Of a stretch of DNA of 64,000 bases, positions 50,993-63,255 are shown piece by piece. Both the position numbers and the translations under genes were made by a program. Position 1 is the stretch's first letter; each line of letters begins with the position of its first letter. Source of the DNA: Cruorifilaria tuberocauda (lineage: Eukaryota; Nematoda; Chromadorea; Rhabditida; Onchocercidae); contig JABVXU010000199.1 in the NCBI GenBank assembly GCA_013365365.1, forward strand, positions 32,671 through 96,670, given 5' to 3'. Under the pieces are notes generated by a model. The model did no database searches and had not been told where the DNA came from. It saw nothing but the letters and a program-made list of their open reading frames with translations.

Positions 50993-51582
50993 AGTCAGGA
51001 ATTTCATGCTCATATGTAAGTTATTTGATTCCCATAAGTTGCTGAATTTCATTCAAAGTTGAAATTGTTTATTGATTGTGTTCATTAAGTTTCCACTTGG
51101 TAAGTGTACCAATCACCTCAAACTGTTTGTATAAAATTAAAACTTATGTATTTCTTGGCAAATCAGTAATATTCTTCACATAATATACATGCAGAAAAGT
51201 TCTTCAGTTCAGTTTTACCGGTTGTGTGTCAGGTCATATATAATATAATTAGATTCTGTGGACACTCTTACTGCAGTAAATGTTGGTTCAGCATATAGCG
51301 ATTGTGAATGATGTTTTAACTTAGTTTGGTAGATTTGCTTTAGTTTTTAATTGAAGAGATTTGCTTTAGTATGCAATACGAAACACCGGTGGACTGCATA
51401 AATACAAAAATATAATAGGCAACTCGTATTCTTGTAGATCTGAATTTAGTCGCATTGTAAGTTTGTTTTGCAGATGAGGAGGAGTCTGTTGCATTTTTTA
51501 TGAATAAAGGACTGATGATGTAGATTTCTATATGAGAATCTTTTTACTCTTTCTTCTATCAATTTAATTCTAGACTTTATAG
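50993..51582. other. Intergenic, unrecognised gene to ZHP/RNF212-like gene
   Basis: About 590 bp with no supported exon. It contains an imperfect internal duplication of TAGATTTGCTTTAGT-like sequence near 51330-51370. Confidence 0.45.
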
Positions 51583-54500
51583 ATGGCACTATCGTGGGTT
51601 CATTGCAATAATTGCTATTTGATTGCTATCGCTCAGAATACTACCAATCGTAAGTCTTTTGCACTTGCAAGTTGCGGACACATATTCTGCTGTACGTGCC
51701 TTGAGAAATGTGGTTCGTTTACTAATATTTTTTTCAGTTGTTCGATGGCATAAATTGCAAACATTAGTAAACAATCAAACCCTTTACTTTTTATTTATCG
51801 CTACGAATCTGTAATATATATTTTGGTTATATTGTAACTGGGGCTATTTTTTTTGCTGACTATTTTAAATGACTCTTTTAAATACAGTTGCTAAATAGCG
51901 AGATATTTTATTCCTCATTTGATATCATCATATCCTACTGTTTTAATCCAACTGGCATTGTTTATTTTCCATCCGATACTTTCAAACAGTATTACAGTAT
52001 TACTTCTCTTCATCACCTAGTTCGAGTTTTCTCATTCCTTTTGATTAAAACTTCTGCTAGTTGTATTCAAATTGAAATGTTTTATTTCTCATTAAGCTAG
52101 CAGTGTTAGAGACACACTTATTGATTTGTAGATGAAAAAAATTGCTGCATTATATGAAAATATAGCTTTGCAAAACAACTGAACCGCGAATGTAATCTAT
52201 CATTAATTATGGCAAGCCCTCTTTCAAATGGTTCTATTAAAATTGCAGTATCAGAGAAGATTTGCACGGTATGCAGACGTTCACCTTTTATTTATGAAAA
52301 TGTGGGACGTCATATGAGTGAGAAAACAAAAAAATATTTCGAGGTTTGAATTAAATAGCATATTCGTATAATCTTTTAATTTTTTCAGTTTGATTAAACT
52401 TTTTTTGAAGAAAATGCAAACAGATTTGATATAACTTCAGTCACCTAATGCTTTGTTGATGAATGCTTTGCGGAAGATAAATTCTGTCATCAGATTCCAG
52501 CAGAATCAGTACAGCATAATGCGAAAGAATGTAAGCAATATGGTAAGTTTTTGTATCATTATATCACATTTGTTTCCAAAATTGTTCCACTAATCTCAGT
52601 AATTTCCGCCAGTCACAAATTTCACTATCGGGATGGCAAACATTAGCCATGTTGGTGATTCCTTTGACTTCGACTTCGATTTCGCTCTAGAAACTCAGAC
52701 TTCGTGATATTATTAGCTCTAGAATTATTGCAGGAGACAGTATTAATCGATTTGGCAAGCATTCTTTTACCATTAAACCTTGTTTACATCTGTTAAGAAG
52801 ACTGTGAGATTTTTGAGGAAAATATTGTAAAGAAAAGTTCTTTTTTTATATATTGCAAATCTGATCAAAATTTACAGCTACTGAAAAATATTAATCTATT
52901 GTAACTTGGTTTACATTATAATTTTAATGATTCTTCAAAATCAATACTTGAGAGAAATAATGATGGAGAATGGCAAATATGCGTATGAGCGAAGGCCTAA
53001 CCTGTTCCTGTTTATGTCGAAGTGTATTTCATTATTTAGAAAGAGAATATGTCTGTTTTTCTAAGTAGAGTTCAAGAAAATATTTATATTTATAATTTAA
53101 AAAACTTGGGTGGGAAATATAGTTATAATATATCAAACCAATTCTCTTCATGAATACAGTTTTTTCTCAAATGTTGATTAAAAAGTTTAAAAGCTATATG
53201 CTTTGTATTTTTCTACAAATCAAGATTTCATTTCTTAATTGTAGTTTGGAAAGATGAATAATGTATCTGATCGATGTAAGGAAACTGCGAAAATTTGCGA
53301 TTTTTTAAAGAGGTGAGATCTGCTGTTTGTAAATATATTATCTTTGTTTCAGCTTATCATTTCGAAAGAATATGGGGATGAGTTGATTTATTTCAATCAA
53401 ATATTTGTTTGCTCCAACTGATAAATGAGAAAGTAACGGGGCACTATATCTGTATCAGTGACTTTGTTTTTTTAATTAATATTTTTGATGATCATCATTT
53501 AGGAATGCAAATTCACTAATAACTAATATGCAACAGCATCAAGGAATATTACAGCATTTGAATAATTCATTTGCGGATTGTACACAAAACTTGAACTATT
53601 TCGAAAATGTCAGTGAGAATGTCAACATGTCAGGTATATTTTCAAATTTGCATAAAGGGATGGAGGCTTGTGATCAACATGGTAAATAAGAAGATTTAGT
53701 TGATATGTTAAAAAAAATAAAGTCTATTAATTGCATTTTCAGGATCCGGGGACTTGCAACTCCACTCACCTCACGACAATAATGTACCTTTATTTTCTTG
53801 ATAATTGTTATTCACCTGTTTTCTAAAAGGAAACTTCTTCAGAAGAGAAGAGAGGCATGGATAATAATTACGGAGAAACTTCTTCAATTTTGATATTTGG
53901 AAGAAAACAATATCGATCAATGATACATATTTATTATTAATTATCACATCAAGCGTTAGCTTAATGATTTATATTAGTATTATTCAAATTAATGCTTTAT
54001 ACAACGAATACAGGAAAAGACTATTCGGGAGAAACCCTTTAAACAAGAATTTTGACCGAAAATATTTGTAATTTACTGCTCAATCTGAAAAATAATGAAA
54101 AGTATATTCTACAGGAAGAGCTAAACAAAACAAACATTTTCTCACTTGGAAGCGAATCTCCCAGTAGCACGCTGTCATTAAAGGGGGTAAGATTGAACAA
54201 CTGAATATTTTCCATTTATTTTTTGTTTTGTTAATCTGTGGCATAAATTTGTTTTCCAAATTTTTAAATGATACAGATTGAAACTTCAAACTATTACTTA
54301 TTAATATTACTTATTAAAATTTTCTGTATTATTGTTTAAGAACACATGTTTTGCAAATAGTACTTTAATGTGAAATTTTTAGTCTAAATTGTGACTTTTG
54401 ACTAATTTAGGGTAAATCGCATAACTTTCACATACACTTGCAGCAAAGTTTATCAGATTCCCACGCAACAATCAATAAGCCTTTCATACATTGTTCCGAT

Positions 54501-55405
54501 GTCAATAAAGACCTCTCAATGTCATGTCTTCAGTCAGTAAAAACAGCTGGAAATCTGGCAGCTTTATTCGATAGCAAAAAGAGAAGTGATGTGATGAAAT
54601 TAGATGAGTAAGTTTTTATCATTTGAAACGACATATAAATTTTATTAATTTGGTATAATCTACTTAAAGCTTTAATTTCTCCTCCCAGGAGCTTATGAGT
54701 GATGTAATGATAATTTAATGGAACTGTTGGCTAATCTATTTTTGCATTTTAGACTTTATTTCAGCGTAATCTAGTTTTGTGTTTTCCAAGGAATTAAATG
54801 TTTTTTTTTGCTTTTACTTTTGTTTCCTTTTTTCATTCTCATTGGCATCAGTCATAATCTAGAATACTTTTGAGGGCACTTAAGCTTAAGGAACCTAACT
54901 CTGGTCTTTCAGCAGCATTTTAGTTTTTCATTAAAATGATTTTCACTAACAAAAGCTTAAGTTATCTGATATTGTTTAAATGCTTTTGGTTACTGAAATT
55001 CCGAAAATATATCATGATATTGAGCATGTATATATATATGGAATTTATGAATATTATTCGCTTACTGTATGAAATGTCCAATGTGGATGACAAATAAATA
55101 TCTCTTTATACTTTTTCAGATCCACTAGCAATAACAATCCATATTTGCGGTATATAATACGAAAGAACTCTCCTTCATTAACAGTTATTGATAAAAATTT
55201 CACTTGTTCGGCAACGACGCGAACTGGAAAGCACGGGTATAACTTACAGCAGCTGGGAAGCAAAAGACGGCCAAAAGAGTCGGAAAAAAAGTTATCACAA
55301 AATTTACTTAAAAAGGAATCAAGCGCGCATGAATTATTCAGTGTACGCGCAGATTCTCTTACCCGTTCACCCCCTCGTAAAAATAGCCGTCCTGATGCTT
55401 ATTAA
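51583..55405 (+). CDS. ZHP / RNF212-type meiotic RING-finger protein (SUMO/ubiquitin E3-like)
   Basis: Nine exons: 51583-51712, 52249-52343, 52441-52542, 53245-53312, 53503-53633, 53743-53783, 54115-54186, 54444-54607, 55120-55405. They give 362 aa with all phases closing. The N-terminal C3HC4 RING begins almost at residue 1, as in the family: C8 and C11 (VHCNNC), C31, H33, C36 and C39 (CGHIFCCTC), C49 and C52 (ICTVC). A helical region (ALLMNALRKINSVIRFQQNQ) follows. The long tail is Ser/Asn-rich and ends basic (RSPPRKNSRPDAY), also as in the family. Zip3/RNF212/HEI10 proteins and C. elegans ZHP-1 to ZHP-4 stabilise recombination intermediates and mark crossovers along the synaptonemal complex. 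Which ZHP paralogue this is cannot be decided here; the Ser-rich tail and length are closest to ZHP-3 (387 aa in my recollection, to be checked). Confidence 0.82.
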
Positions 55406-57056
55406 CTGCGTATTTTTTGATGTGAATATTGCTATAAAGATATGTAAGTTTGTGAATGTGGATAGAATACAAGCTTTTCGATTGAGGAATGATAAGGTCG
55501 TCTGTAACCCTAGCATATCGCCTGATTGATATTATAATTTGCTTACGATAATAATACATGATTATTTCTAATGAAGATTTACTATGTATAAAGTAAATCT
55601 TTTACTATGTATAAACGCTTGGTTTTACTGAAATGTTTCGAACAGCTCTCATGGACCAGTGTTTTATATGCTGTTACTCTTGTTACTGTTGCTATATCCA
55701 CTTGTTTTCCTATGTTAACAAATGGAAAAAGAGGTAGATAGAGTAGAAAAATAACTGAATAGATGTTGAATGGACTCATGCAGAATCCATTATAAATCAC
55801 TGATTTTTAAGCGAAAGATGTTTCTGTTAATTTTCTGTCATATCCGATATTCTGTAGCACTGTGTAATGGCATATCCGCGTCTTTTCCAACTGGTTAATT
55901 CATTTGATAATCCTTGTTAACATTTTCTTGTTTATCATATTAAATAGGTTCTCTAGTGTTATCAACCACAGAATGCATTCAATTTATTCGGTCGCTTTTT
56001 TCGCTGGTGTTAGTTTCGGTGTTGTTTTGTTTTAAGCCTTGAGTGTTTTTATCTTTTATCAGCGTTGATTTCATTTCATATTATCTAATCTAGATGATTT
56101 AATTGAAAACACAATTGGTCTCTTTTGCACTAGCGTATGTCCGCATAATGAACATTTCTCTTAAAAATGAATTGCTTGTATAGTTCTCTAAATTATACCT
56201 GTTAAAAAGATTAAATCAAATTCAGAAGAGCTATAATGGCAGCTTTTTTAATCAAATCTTTATCATTTGCCATCTATGGAGTGTAGAAAATATTTGTGAA
56301 TTGAAAAGTTTTCCAAAAAGTGGGTATATTTGCATTCTAAGGTGCTTAGCAAGTTGTGTATTTCATTTGGTTTGTTCTCTTTTACTCGTGAAACATTCCG
56401 GTGAATTCTTGCAAATATTTATTCTAATTTTAATCTTTTGTGAAGAATTCGATGAAAGAAATAAATCTGAAACTGTTTTCATACATATTCATTATATTCT
56501 GTATTATTCTTCATTCATTTTTCATAGAATGATACAAATTTTTGTCAACTTAATCGAAAATCTTGTTGCAACACAGGAATAGAAATAAGTACGAGAGGAA
56601 TTTTTTTTTGGAAAAATATACGAAGTTATTTATGTATAGATATACGTAGTGTAAGGATTTTTTAAATCAATTATTGCCTAACTGGAGGATTTCGAAATAA
56701 ATAACTGCGAGCACTTTGTACGTCGTTAAGTAGAATGCATTAAAAAAAAAGAATGCAATGCATAAATGAATGAATTACTGGGAAGCATCTTTGAGATGTG
56801 CTATAAAAATATAACTGCTAATAAAACGTAAATAAAGTACTTTTTCAATTTAGCAATTGAGAGAGATAAAAAAAGAGAGAGATAGAAAGGAGGAGAGTTG
56901 TTTATTTCTTATAAAATATTTCGTAGGCATCGAAAAAGATCCTTCAAAATGTCTAGAATTTTGATATTTAATTATTGCTTTTATCAAAATAATGATAAGA
57001 TTTTGTGATGAAAAAATAATAGCTGATGTGTTTTAGTTCAATGTGAAAATCATTAA
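55406..57056. other. Intergenic, ZHP-like to acyltransferase copy B
   Basis: About 1.65 kb, AT-rich. Open frames here (for example 56301-56582) are F/I/L-rich without splice support. A GA-rich patch lies at about 56860-56898. Nothing else is recognised. Confidence 0.5.
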
Positions 57057-57155
57057 ATGATATTATTATCAGAAGAAGAAATTACTTCATCCAACAGTAG
57101 CATGCAATATGGTTTATATGAACGGGAACAAAAACTGCACTCATTGTTCCATAGT
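57057..57155 (+). other. Possible small first exon, unassigned
   Basis: ATG at 57057 opens 33 polar codons (MILLSEEEITSSNSSMQYGL...) ending exactly at a strong donor, AGT before GTAAGT. It is preceded by the acceptor-like GTGTTTTAG. The composition looks protein-like. It lies 330 bp before acyltransferase copy B, but its phase-0 end does not join any acceptor that keeps the copy B frame. It may be an untranslated or alternative first exon, or a fragment of another gene. Confidence 0.3.
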
Positions 57156-57481
57156 GTAAGTTTTTCTTTTTTTTTCTTTCAAAATAGCTTTTATTGCGTT
57201 TAATTTTCTATCGATTTAACCAGTTCTTGTTGTTTACCTTATTCAAAGCTTTTTCCCTTTTTTGAAAAACACGAAATATTTATTGGGAAAAGTGGTAGGT
57301 TGTTCATAAAATTTTCCAAACCAAATAATTTTTTTTTCTTTTATGAAACGGTATCATCCTTAAAGGAAACTAAATTGTAAAATTAATGAGCTTTCAGGAC
57401 CAAATATCGCTGTCATTATAAATGATCGAGAATGGGTCATTTTTATCGATTTCTATAAATGTCATTTCTTGCTGATATATA

Positions 57482-60182
57482 ATGTATTTACCAAATTTAA
57501 CAGGCTTATTCTTCTGGTTATTGCTGTTTGTATCATCATTTCTTGGCTCCATATTCTTTTTATTTCCATTTATTCCACTCGTATATTTTGCTCCTTCGCT
57601 ATGGCGTATATATGCGGATTATTTCGTTGGTTACTGGCTGGTCTTGCCTTCAGTAAGTTCAGAAAAAGTTTCTCTCATTTTAATTCCAAAGGTATAAAAT
57701 CCGTGTGCTAGTACTACGGATTTTATACGGGATAAAATTTTAACATAATCACAATCATCAGCATATTAAATGAAAAAGCCTTCAATAAGTTCTACTGCAA
57801 AACATTTATACAGAATTATCAAAGTAATTAAATTGTTTAAATTTTGATAGGAGGACTTAACATTGAAGTTTATCGTGAGCTATTCCATCTTTGATGTGTT
57901 CCGTGATTATAATTGATCAATCCATTTGGTTTTAAAAATCTAATACATCGACCTTTCTGCTCATTTCTTGAGAATACATCTTGTTAGATTAATTAATCAT
58001 TCATTAAGTATATAGGATATTTAAATCGTGGTTAAATTCCATTAACTACTTTATTAATCTTATATTCACATTCATTGATTAAGTTTTTCTTTTTCAAATG
58101 AAGAATTTTGCAGTCGGTATGTGATTATATGTTGGGGATAAAATTTCACATCACTGGAGATAAGATAAATAGTTCCGAACCGGCATTGATCATCATGAAC
58201 CACAGAACAAGGCTTGATTGGATGTTCTTTTGGAATGCACTTTACAAAATGGATCCATGGCTACTTACTACTGAAAAAATATCATTGAAAAAAGCATTGG
58301 AATATATTCCTGGAGCAGGTTTTTTTTGCCACTTTTTTTCATATTGTTTTCCGATGGGACAATAGGTTTAGAATACTTATGCTAAAATTGCTATTTGAAG
58401 TTTAGCTTGCTGATTTGATAAGAAAATTCTGTTCAGAATGCAATTTTTCTTCTCCAAAATGCTTATCATAATGACTTTTTATGAACCGCTCAGCGAAAAT
58501 AGTCCCTTTGTCAATGTTTCATTAGTTTTCAACTTGCATTAATTTTTTTTTATCTTTGCTGTTTTCTTCTTAAATATGTCGATTTTTCGGTATTGAAATT
58601 CAATGGAGATTTAGGATGGGCAATGCAGTGCGCAGCGTACTTGTTCCTAGAACGTAATTATAAAAATGACTTACATACTATTAATGATATGATCACTTAT
58701 TACAATGGTTTGGGTCGTCATTATCAGGTTGATTTTCTTTTAGTGTTTGTTACGTGAAATATTACAGTTTGATCTGTCGTTATCACACAAGTCTCTTTTT
58801 ACTAGGCGGGAAGAAATTTTGGAAGACTTTAAGTTAGAAGATAATGTCATAAATTGATCTTATTTTAATGTTTTATTTTCTTTTTTGTTAGCACAATATT
58901 TATTTTTCTAGTTAATTTATTTTAGTGTTTCGTTTTATGACATACTTCGTTACTGCATAAGTTTAATATTTAATTTTTTTTTCAGATTTTGCTTTTTCCG
59001 GAAGGGACGGACCGTGGCGAACAAGCTGCAAAACGTAGCGATGAATTTGCGATACAAAACGGTTTTCCGATATACCATTTTGTTTTGCATCCCCGTACGA
59101 CGGGTTTTTCTTATATGATACAAGTAATGCGTCAAAGTTAGTTGGTTTCCGGATATTTGAGGGAAATCTTGTGTAATATCTTGATGATAAGGAATAATCC
59201 TTTTAATCAGTACTTTCATATCATATTTAAAAATTATTGATTTTTTGCTGCAGAAAATTATCTAAAGAATGTGTATGACGTAACGGTTGGATATCCAGAT
59301 GAGATCGTCAGTTCAGAAATGGAAATACTCCAAAACGGCCGCTTTCCGCACACTGTACATTTCGATGTGAAGAGATATAAAGAAACTGATTTACCTAAAG
59401 ATAATTGTGGTTTAGCTGATTGGATCAACAAAATTTGGAGAGAGAAAGAGAATCGATTGGAGAATTTCTACAAGACTGACATCGGCGATAGAAAGTTTTT
59501 GTCATGTAATGGGAAAAATAATTGGCCAGTTAGTATTTCTTTCGGTTGCCTGCTAAAAACTAAAGAATTTTTTAACCTTCCCTTCCTTCTCCATAATGAT
59601 GGTTGCGAACCTTTAAGGTGAAACTATTAATTTTGTTAAATTAAAATCTAGATTTTGATGCATGTGATTTTCATGCTCCAAACAAGAAAGGGAAGGTAAG
59701 AGTGGGGAAATGGTAATACTTTAGGCCAAAGGTATCAGAGAGTATGATAAAATGTGACATATTTACAATCTTTCATTTTTTCTTTCTTCTAAAGAAAAAG
59801 AGAATTTCTTTGGTTCCAGCAATACGTATCTTTCCCTCTTGTTTGGGTTATTTTTGTGCATACTCTACTCTTGAAGTGATCCAAACTTATGCGAAATTTT
59901 AGGAATTGTGATTTACTCATCACCTTAAAAGAACATCTGAATTATTCTCTATTATATATTTCAAGTAAGGATAACTTTTTTTTTCAGGTACGCACGACAG
60001 GTATTGGTTATTTTTGTGCATTTTCATTCTGGATAGCAGTATCTGTAATATGGATTTACTCCATCATTTGTTTTACTTTTGTTAAATTTTACGTACTCTT
60101 TGCTTGCATTTTTTATGTCTATTGCCATTGGCAATATGCTGGTATACAAAATTTAGCAGTCCATTTATTCAAACAGCAATAA
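57482..60182 (+). CDS. LCLAT1/LYCAT-type lysophospholipid acyltransferase, copy B (acl-8/9/10-like)
   Basis: Six exons, 57482-57652, 58114-58318, 58615-58727, 58986-59136, 59254-59528 and 59988-60182, give 369 aa (human LCLAT1 376-414). The N-terminus GLFFWLLLFVSSFLGSIFFL is a hydrophobic anchor matching human LCLAT1 closely. The HX4D box is NHRTRLD (H87, D92). GWAMQCAAYLFLER and LLFPEGTDRGEQ (FPEGTD at 167-172) follow, then HPRTTGFSYM. Two transmembrane stretches (GYFCAFSFWIAVSVIWIYSI...) close the C-terminus. All of the family's diagnostic stretches are intact, so this is the more conserved of the two copies. The expected role is setting phosphatidylinositol or cardiolipin acyl chains in the ER. 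The start is the ATG at 57482; no acceptor lies immediately upstream of it, so the 5' end is less certain. Confidence 0.9.
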
Positions 60183-60540
60183 CAGCACAACAAATTGATT
60201 AAAATTCCGAATAATATTGTATTTTTATATGAACTTTGATTTTTTTTATTTTCTTATAATTCAATGTACAAACGTTATAAGAAGGCAGTCTCAATGAGTG
60301 TCAAATTAGAGTTGTGCCTTTGTAGTTCAATTAATCAAAACAGATAAACTAATCTGAAAATTGTTAATCGCTTTCAGGTTTATATATGATTGTATTAGAT
60401 GTATGATCTCCTCGTCTTAAGATTGATTTTTTATAGCATAATTACTTTTACTTGCTTTTTAATGATATTATTACATATATCTTTTCTTTTTTCGTAAAAC
60501 AATTATCTACTTTTTATACAAATAGATAATTGCTTATATA

Positions 60541-60609
60541 AATATATATATATATATATTTATAATTCCAGTTTTTTAATTATAATATTTATAATATATA
60601 TATATATAA
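60541..60609. repeat. Two (TA)n tracts
   Basis: Perfect TA runs at about 60541-60559 and 60593-60609, separated by AT-rich spacer and able to pair with each other. Confidence 0.8.
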
Positions 60610-61908
60610 TTCTTTTCGTAAATGTTTATGAAAAGCTGTATTCCAATAATGTATGTCATTTTTGAGCAGATGTTATAAGAAATTTAGCGAGCAGGAATGC
60701 CATTATATTATACTCTGAAAAATTGATAATTTTGACTTTGAATGAATAAAATCCGCACTCTTTATGGAATATTGCATTTAGGAATATTTGTGTTTACTGA
60801 AGAATTTCGATCATTTTGTGATTTAATATTGCACTACTTTTTATGAATTTGATATTGCATTATTTTTTCAAAACATAATGTTTTTTTCCCAAATACTGAT
60901 TGTGGTTACGACATTTTAATGTAAGATTTTTTCTTTATTGGTTTTAGTAATGTATTAGAATGTGTAATATACTTTATTTGACTGTTGGTTACTCTTTTTA
61001 GAGGAAGATATAAGTATATACATGCGATAAATGGATTTACAATTATTCACAATTACACCTTTATTTCATCACTTATTTTGAGCATTCCAAAATTCATCTA
61101 TTTTGAGTATGCATATTTTTTCAAGTACTAATGCTTAACGTAAAACGGTTTGCTGCATTTCATTAATCCGTCTATAATTATATTTTCTTACTACTTCTCA
61201 TTATTTACTTCTAAGAATATTAAGCAATTTAACGATAGCTATTTAGTCAGAAATCTTTATACCTTTGTACAAATATATTTATATCAAAAAGATGTATGTT
61301 GAGGTATATGATTGGGACATTAGAAGTTTCATTGATTAACATTTGGATATTTAAAAAGATGATTACGTATTAAAGGCATGTGGACAGAAGTGTTTATTTG
61401 AAATTCTATCACTGAAGATAAATAGCGCCCATTCAAAGATCGAAAATTCATCAGTTTATAAGATTAGTTAATATCATCAAATCACGCGACAAGAACATTT
61501 CTATCTGCTATCGTTGTCCGATGTCCCTATTTGCTCCACTGATTGGGCAAGTTATTCCTTTGCGACATCCTATATGCGATCAAAATATTTCAACTTAGTC
61601 AAACTTGGCTGATATTAAAAATTTAGGAAACCTCTCTGTATCACTTATAAAAGAAATGTAAGAAAAAAACTATGTTTAAATATTATATTTATCAGTTTAT
61701 ATTTCTATAAGCATAAACCGATAAAAGTAATATTTAAATGAGTTAAAAAGTTCTCTTTTTTTACTGTTTCAATTTATTTCTAATTTCTAATAAGATTTTC
61801 TTTTGAACTTGAAATTTCTAACAAAAATCTTTTCAATTTATGGCAAATTTCCAAAATAAAATTTCCTTTAGCTGTATGATAAAAATGGAAATTTAAGAGG
61901 AAGGATAA

Positions 61909-61958
61909 AAGAGAGAGAGAGAGAGAGGGAAAGGGAGAGAGGGAGAAAAAGAGAGAAG
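61909..61958. repeat. (GA)n / GGGA purine tract
   Basis: About 50 bases of G and A only, starting as perfect (GA)n and then GGGAGA/GAAA variants. Confidence 0.85.
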
Positions 61959-63228
61959 GAATTGAAAAAGAAGAAAAAAGAAGAGGAGATGAAATGATTG
62001 TTAAACTTCATTATTAGCAGAATTTTTTCCGCGGCAATGATCGTTTGTTAGTGTAAAACTCTTTACAGGTTACTTTTTCTATTTTTATTTCTTTTCTCTT
62101 TTCTGATTTATTGCTTGATGAATTCAAGTTTTAATTTCCAATTGTTTCCTAAGTAAAGTGTACTTTTTTAATGAAAATTTGGCAAGACAAACTTCGAATT
62201 GATTTGTATTATCGCAATCAATGATTGTCAGAAAATGGGTAAACATATACATACAGCATTCCCGTCAATATATAAGAAAATGAGAATTATGATTGTAAAG
62301 CTTAAATGATTCCTGATAGCATTAAAAAATATCAATGCGATTTATTTTGGGATATTTTTTACCGTGAAATAGATTAGAACGATTAACTTTGAACATGCAT
62401 TTCATTTTATTTCATCATTTATTATAAATAATGATATAGAATTTTAAGCTTTGTTAAAAATCCTAATATATCTTCTTTTCTTTATCATATTTTTTCCTTA
62501 AAGGGAAAATAAATAAATTGATTCTTGAAATAACAGCTAATAAAGATTATATTATTATTGGCTAAGGTTTTATTGATAGTTGAAGATCATGTTGGAGGAT
62601 TGCTAAAGATAAAGATTATCTCGAACAGTAATTAATGATAATGATAGCAGAGAAGTTTAATGGTATTTTAGATTCATTAGTTTTTATTTGTTTATTTTAT
62701 TTATGAAAATTGATTTTATTAATATTTGTTTATAGAAGTTGATTTTGATTTCATTTATAAATGTTAATTTTAGTAGCATTTATTTCATAGTTTTCTTTAT
62801 AAAAATTCACTTTCAATAACTTTTCTTCCCAATTTATCATTATTTATTACAATAAGAATGAAATCAGAATGTAATGAAAGTTCTCGCATTCATTCGAAAT
62901 TCTAAATTTGCATCATTTCACATCAAATAATAATAGATTAAATGGATGGATTCTTCGATGGCAATCTATGCAAAACATTAGTAATGCATTATCATTTCCC
63001 AATTCTTTCTGGCGTATGTTATCATAAACTGTTATCTAAATGTTACAGTTCCTATATATATAATATCATGAATTGTTATCGGCGAGTATATTCAATTGAA
63101 TCGAACGTTTAAAACATTTCAACTAGATTAATCATCAAATCATGCGTCCATGATGAATTGTACCAATTTATTTTAAACTAAATCTTTTCTCCTATCATTT
63201 TTTTATGATGATTCTTATTTAGTAAACA

Positions 63229-63255
63229 TAATATATATATATATATATATATATA
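63229..63255. repeat. (AT)n microsatellite
   Basis: About 13 perfect AT units in gene-poor DNA. Confidence 0.9.

Noticed and set aside
57469..57711. Frame MLIYNVFTKFNRL... overlapping acyltransferase copy B exon 1
   Set aside because: The frame starting at 57482 matches the LCLAT1 N-terminus; this one is its shadow.
58950..59219. Minus-strand 89-aa frame
   Set aside because: Antisense to the copy B exon 58986-59136 that carries FPEGTD.
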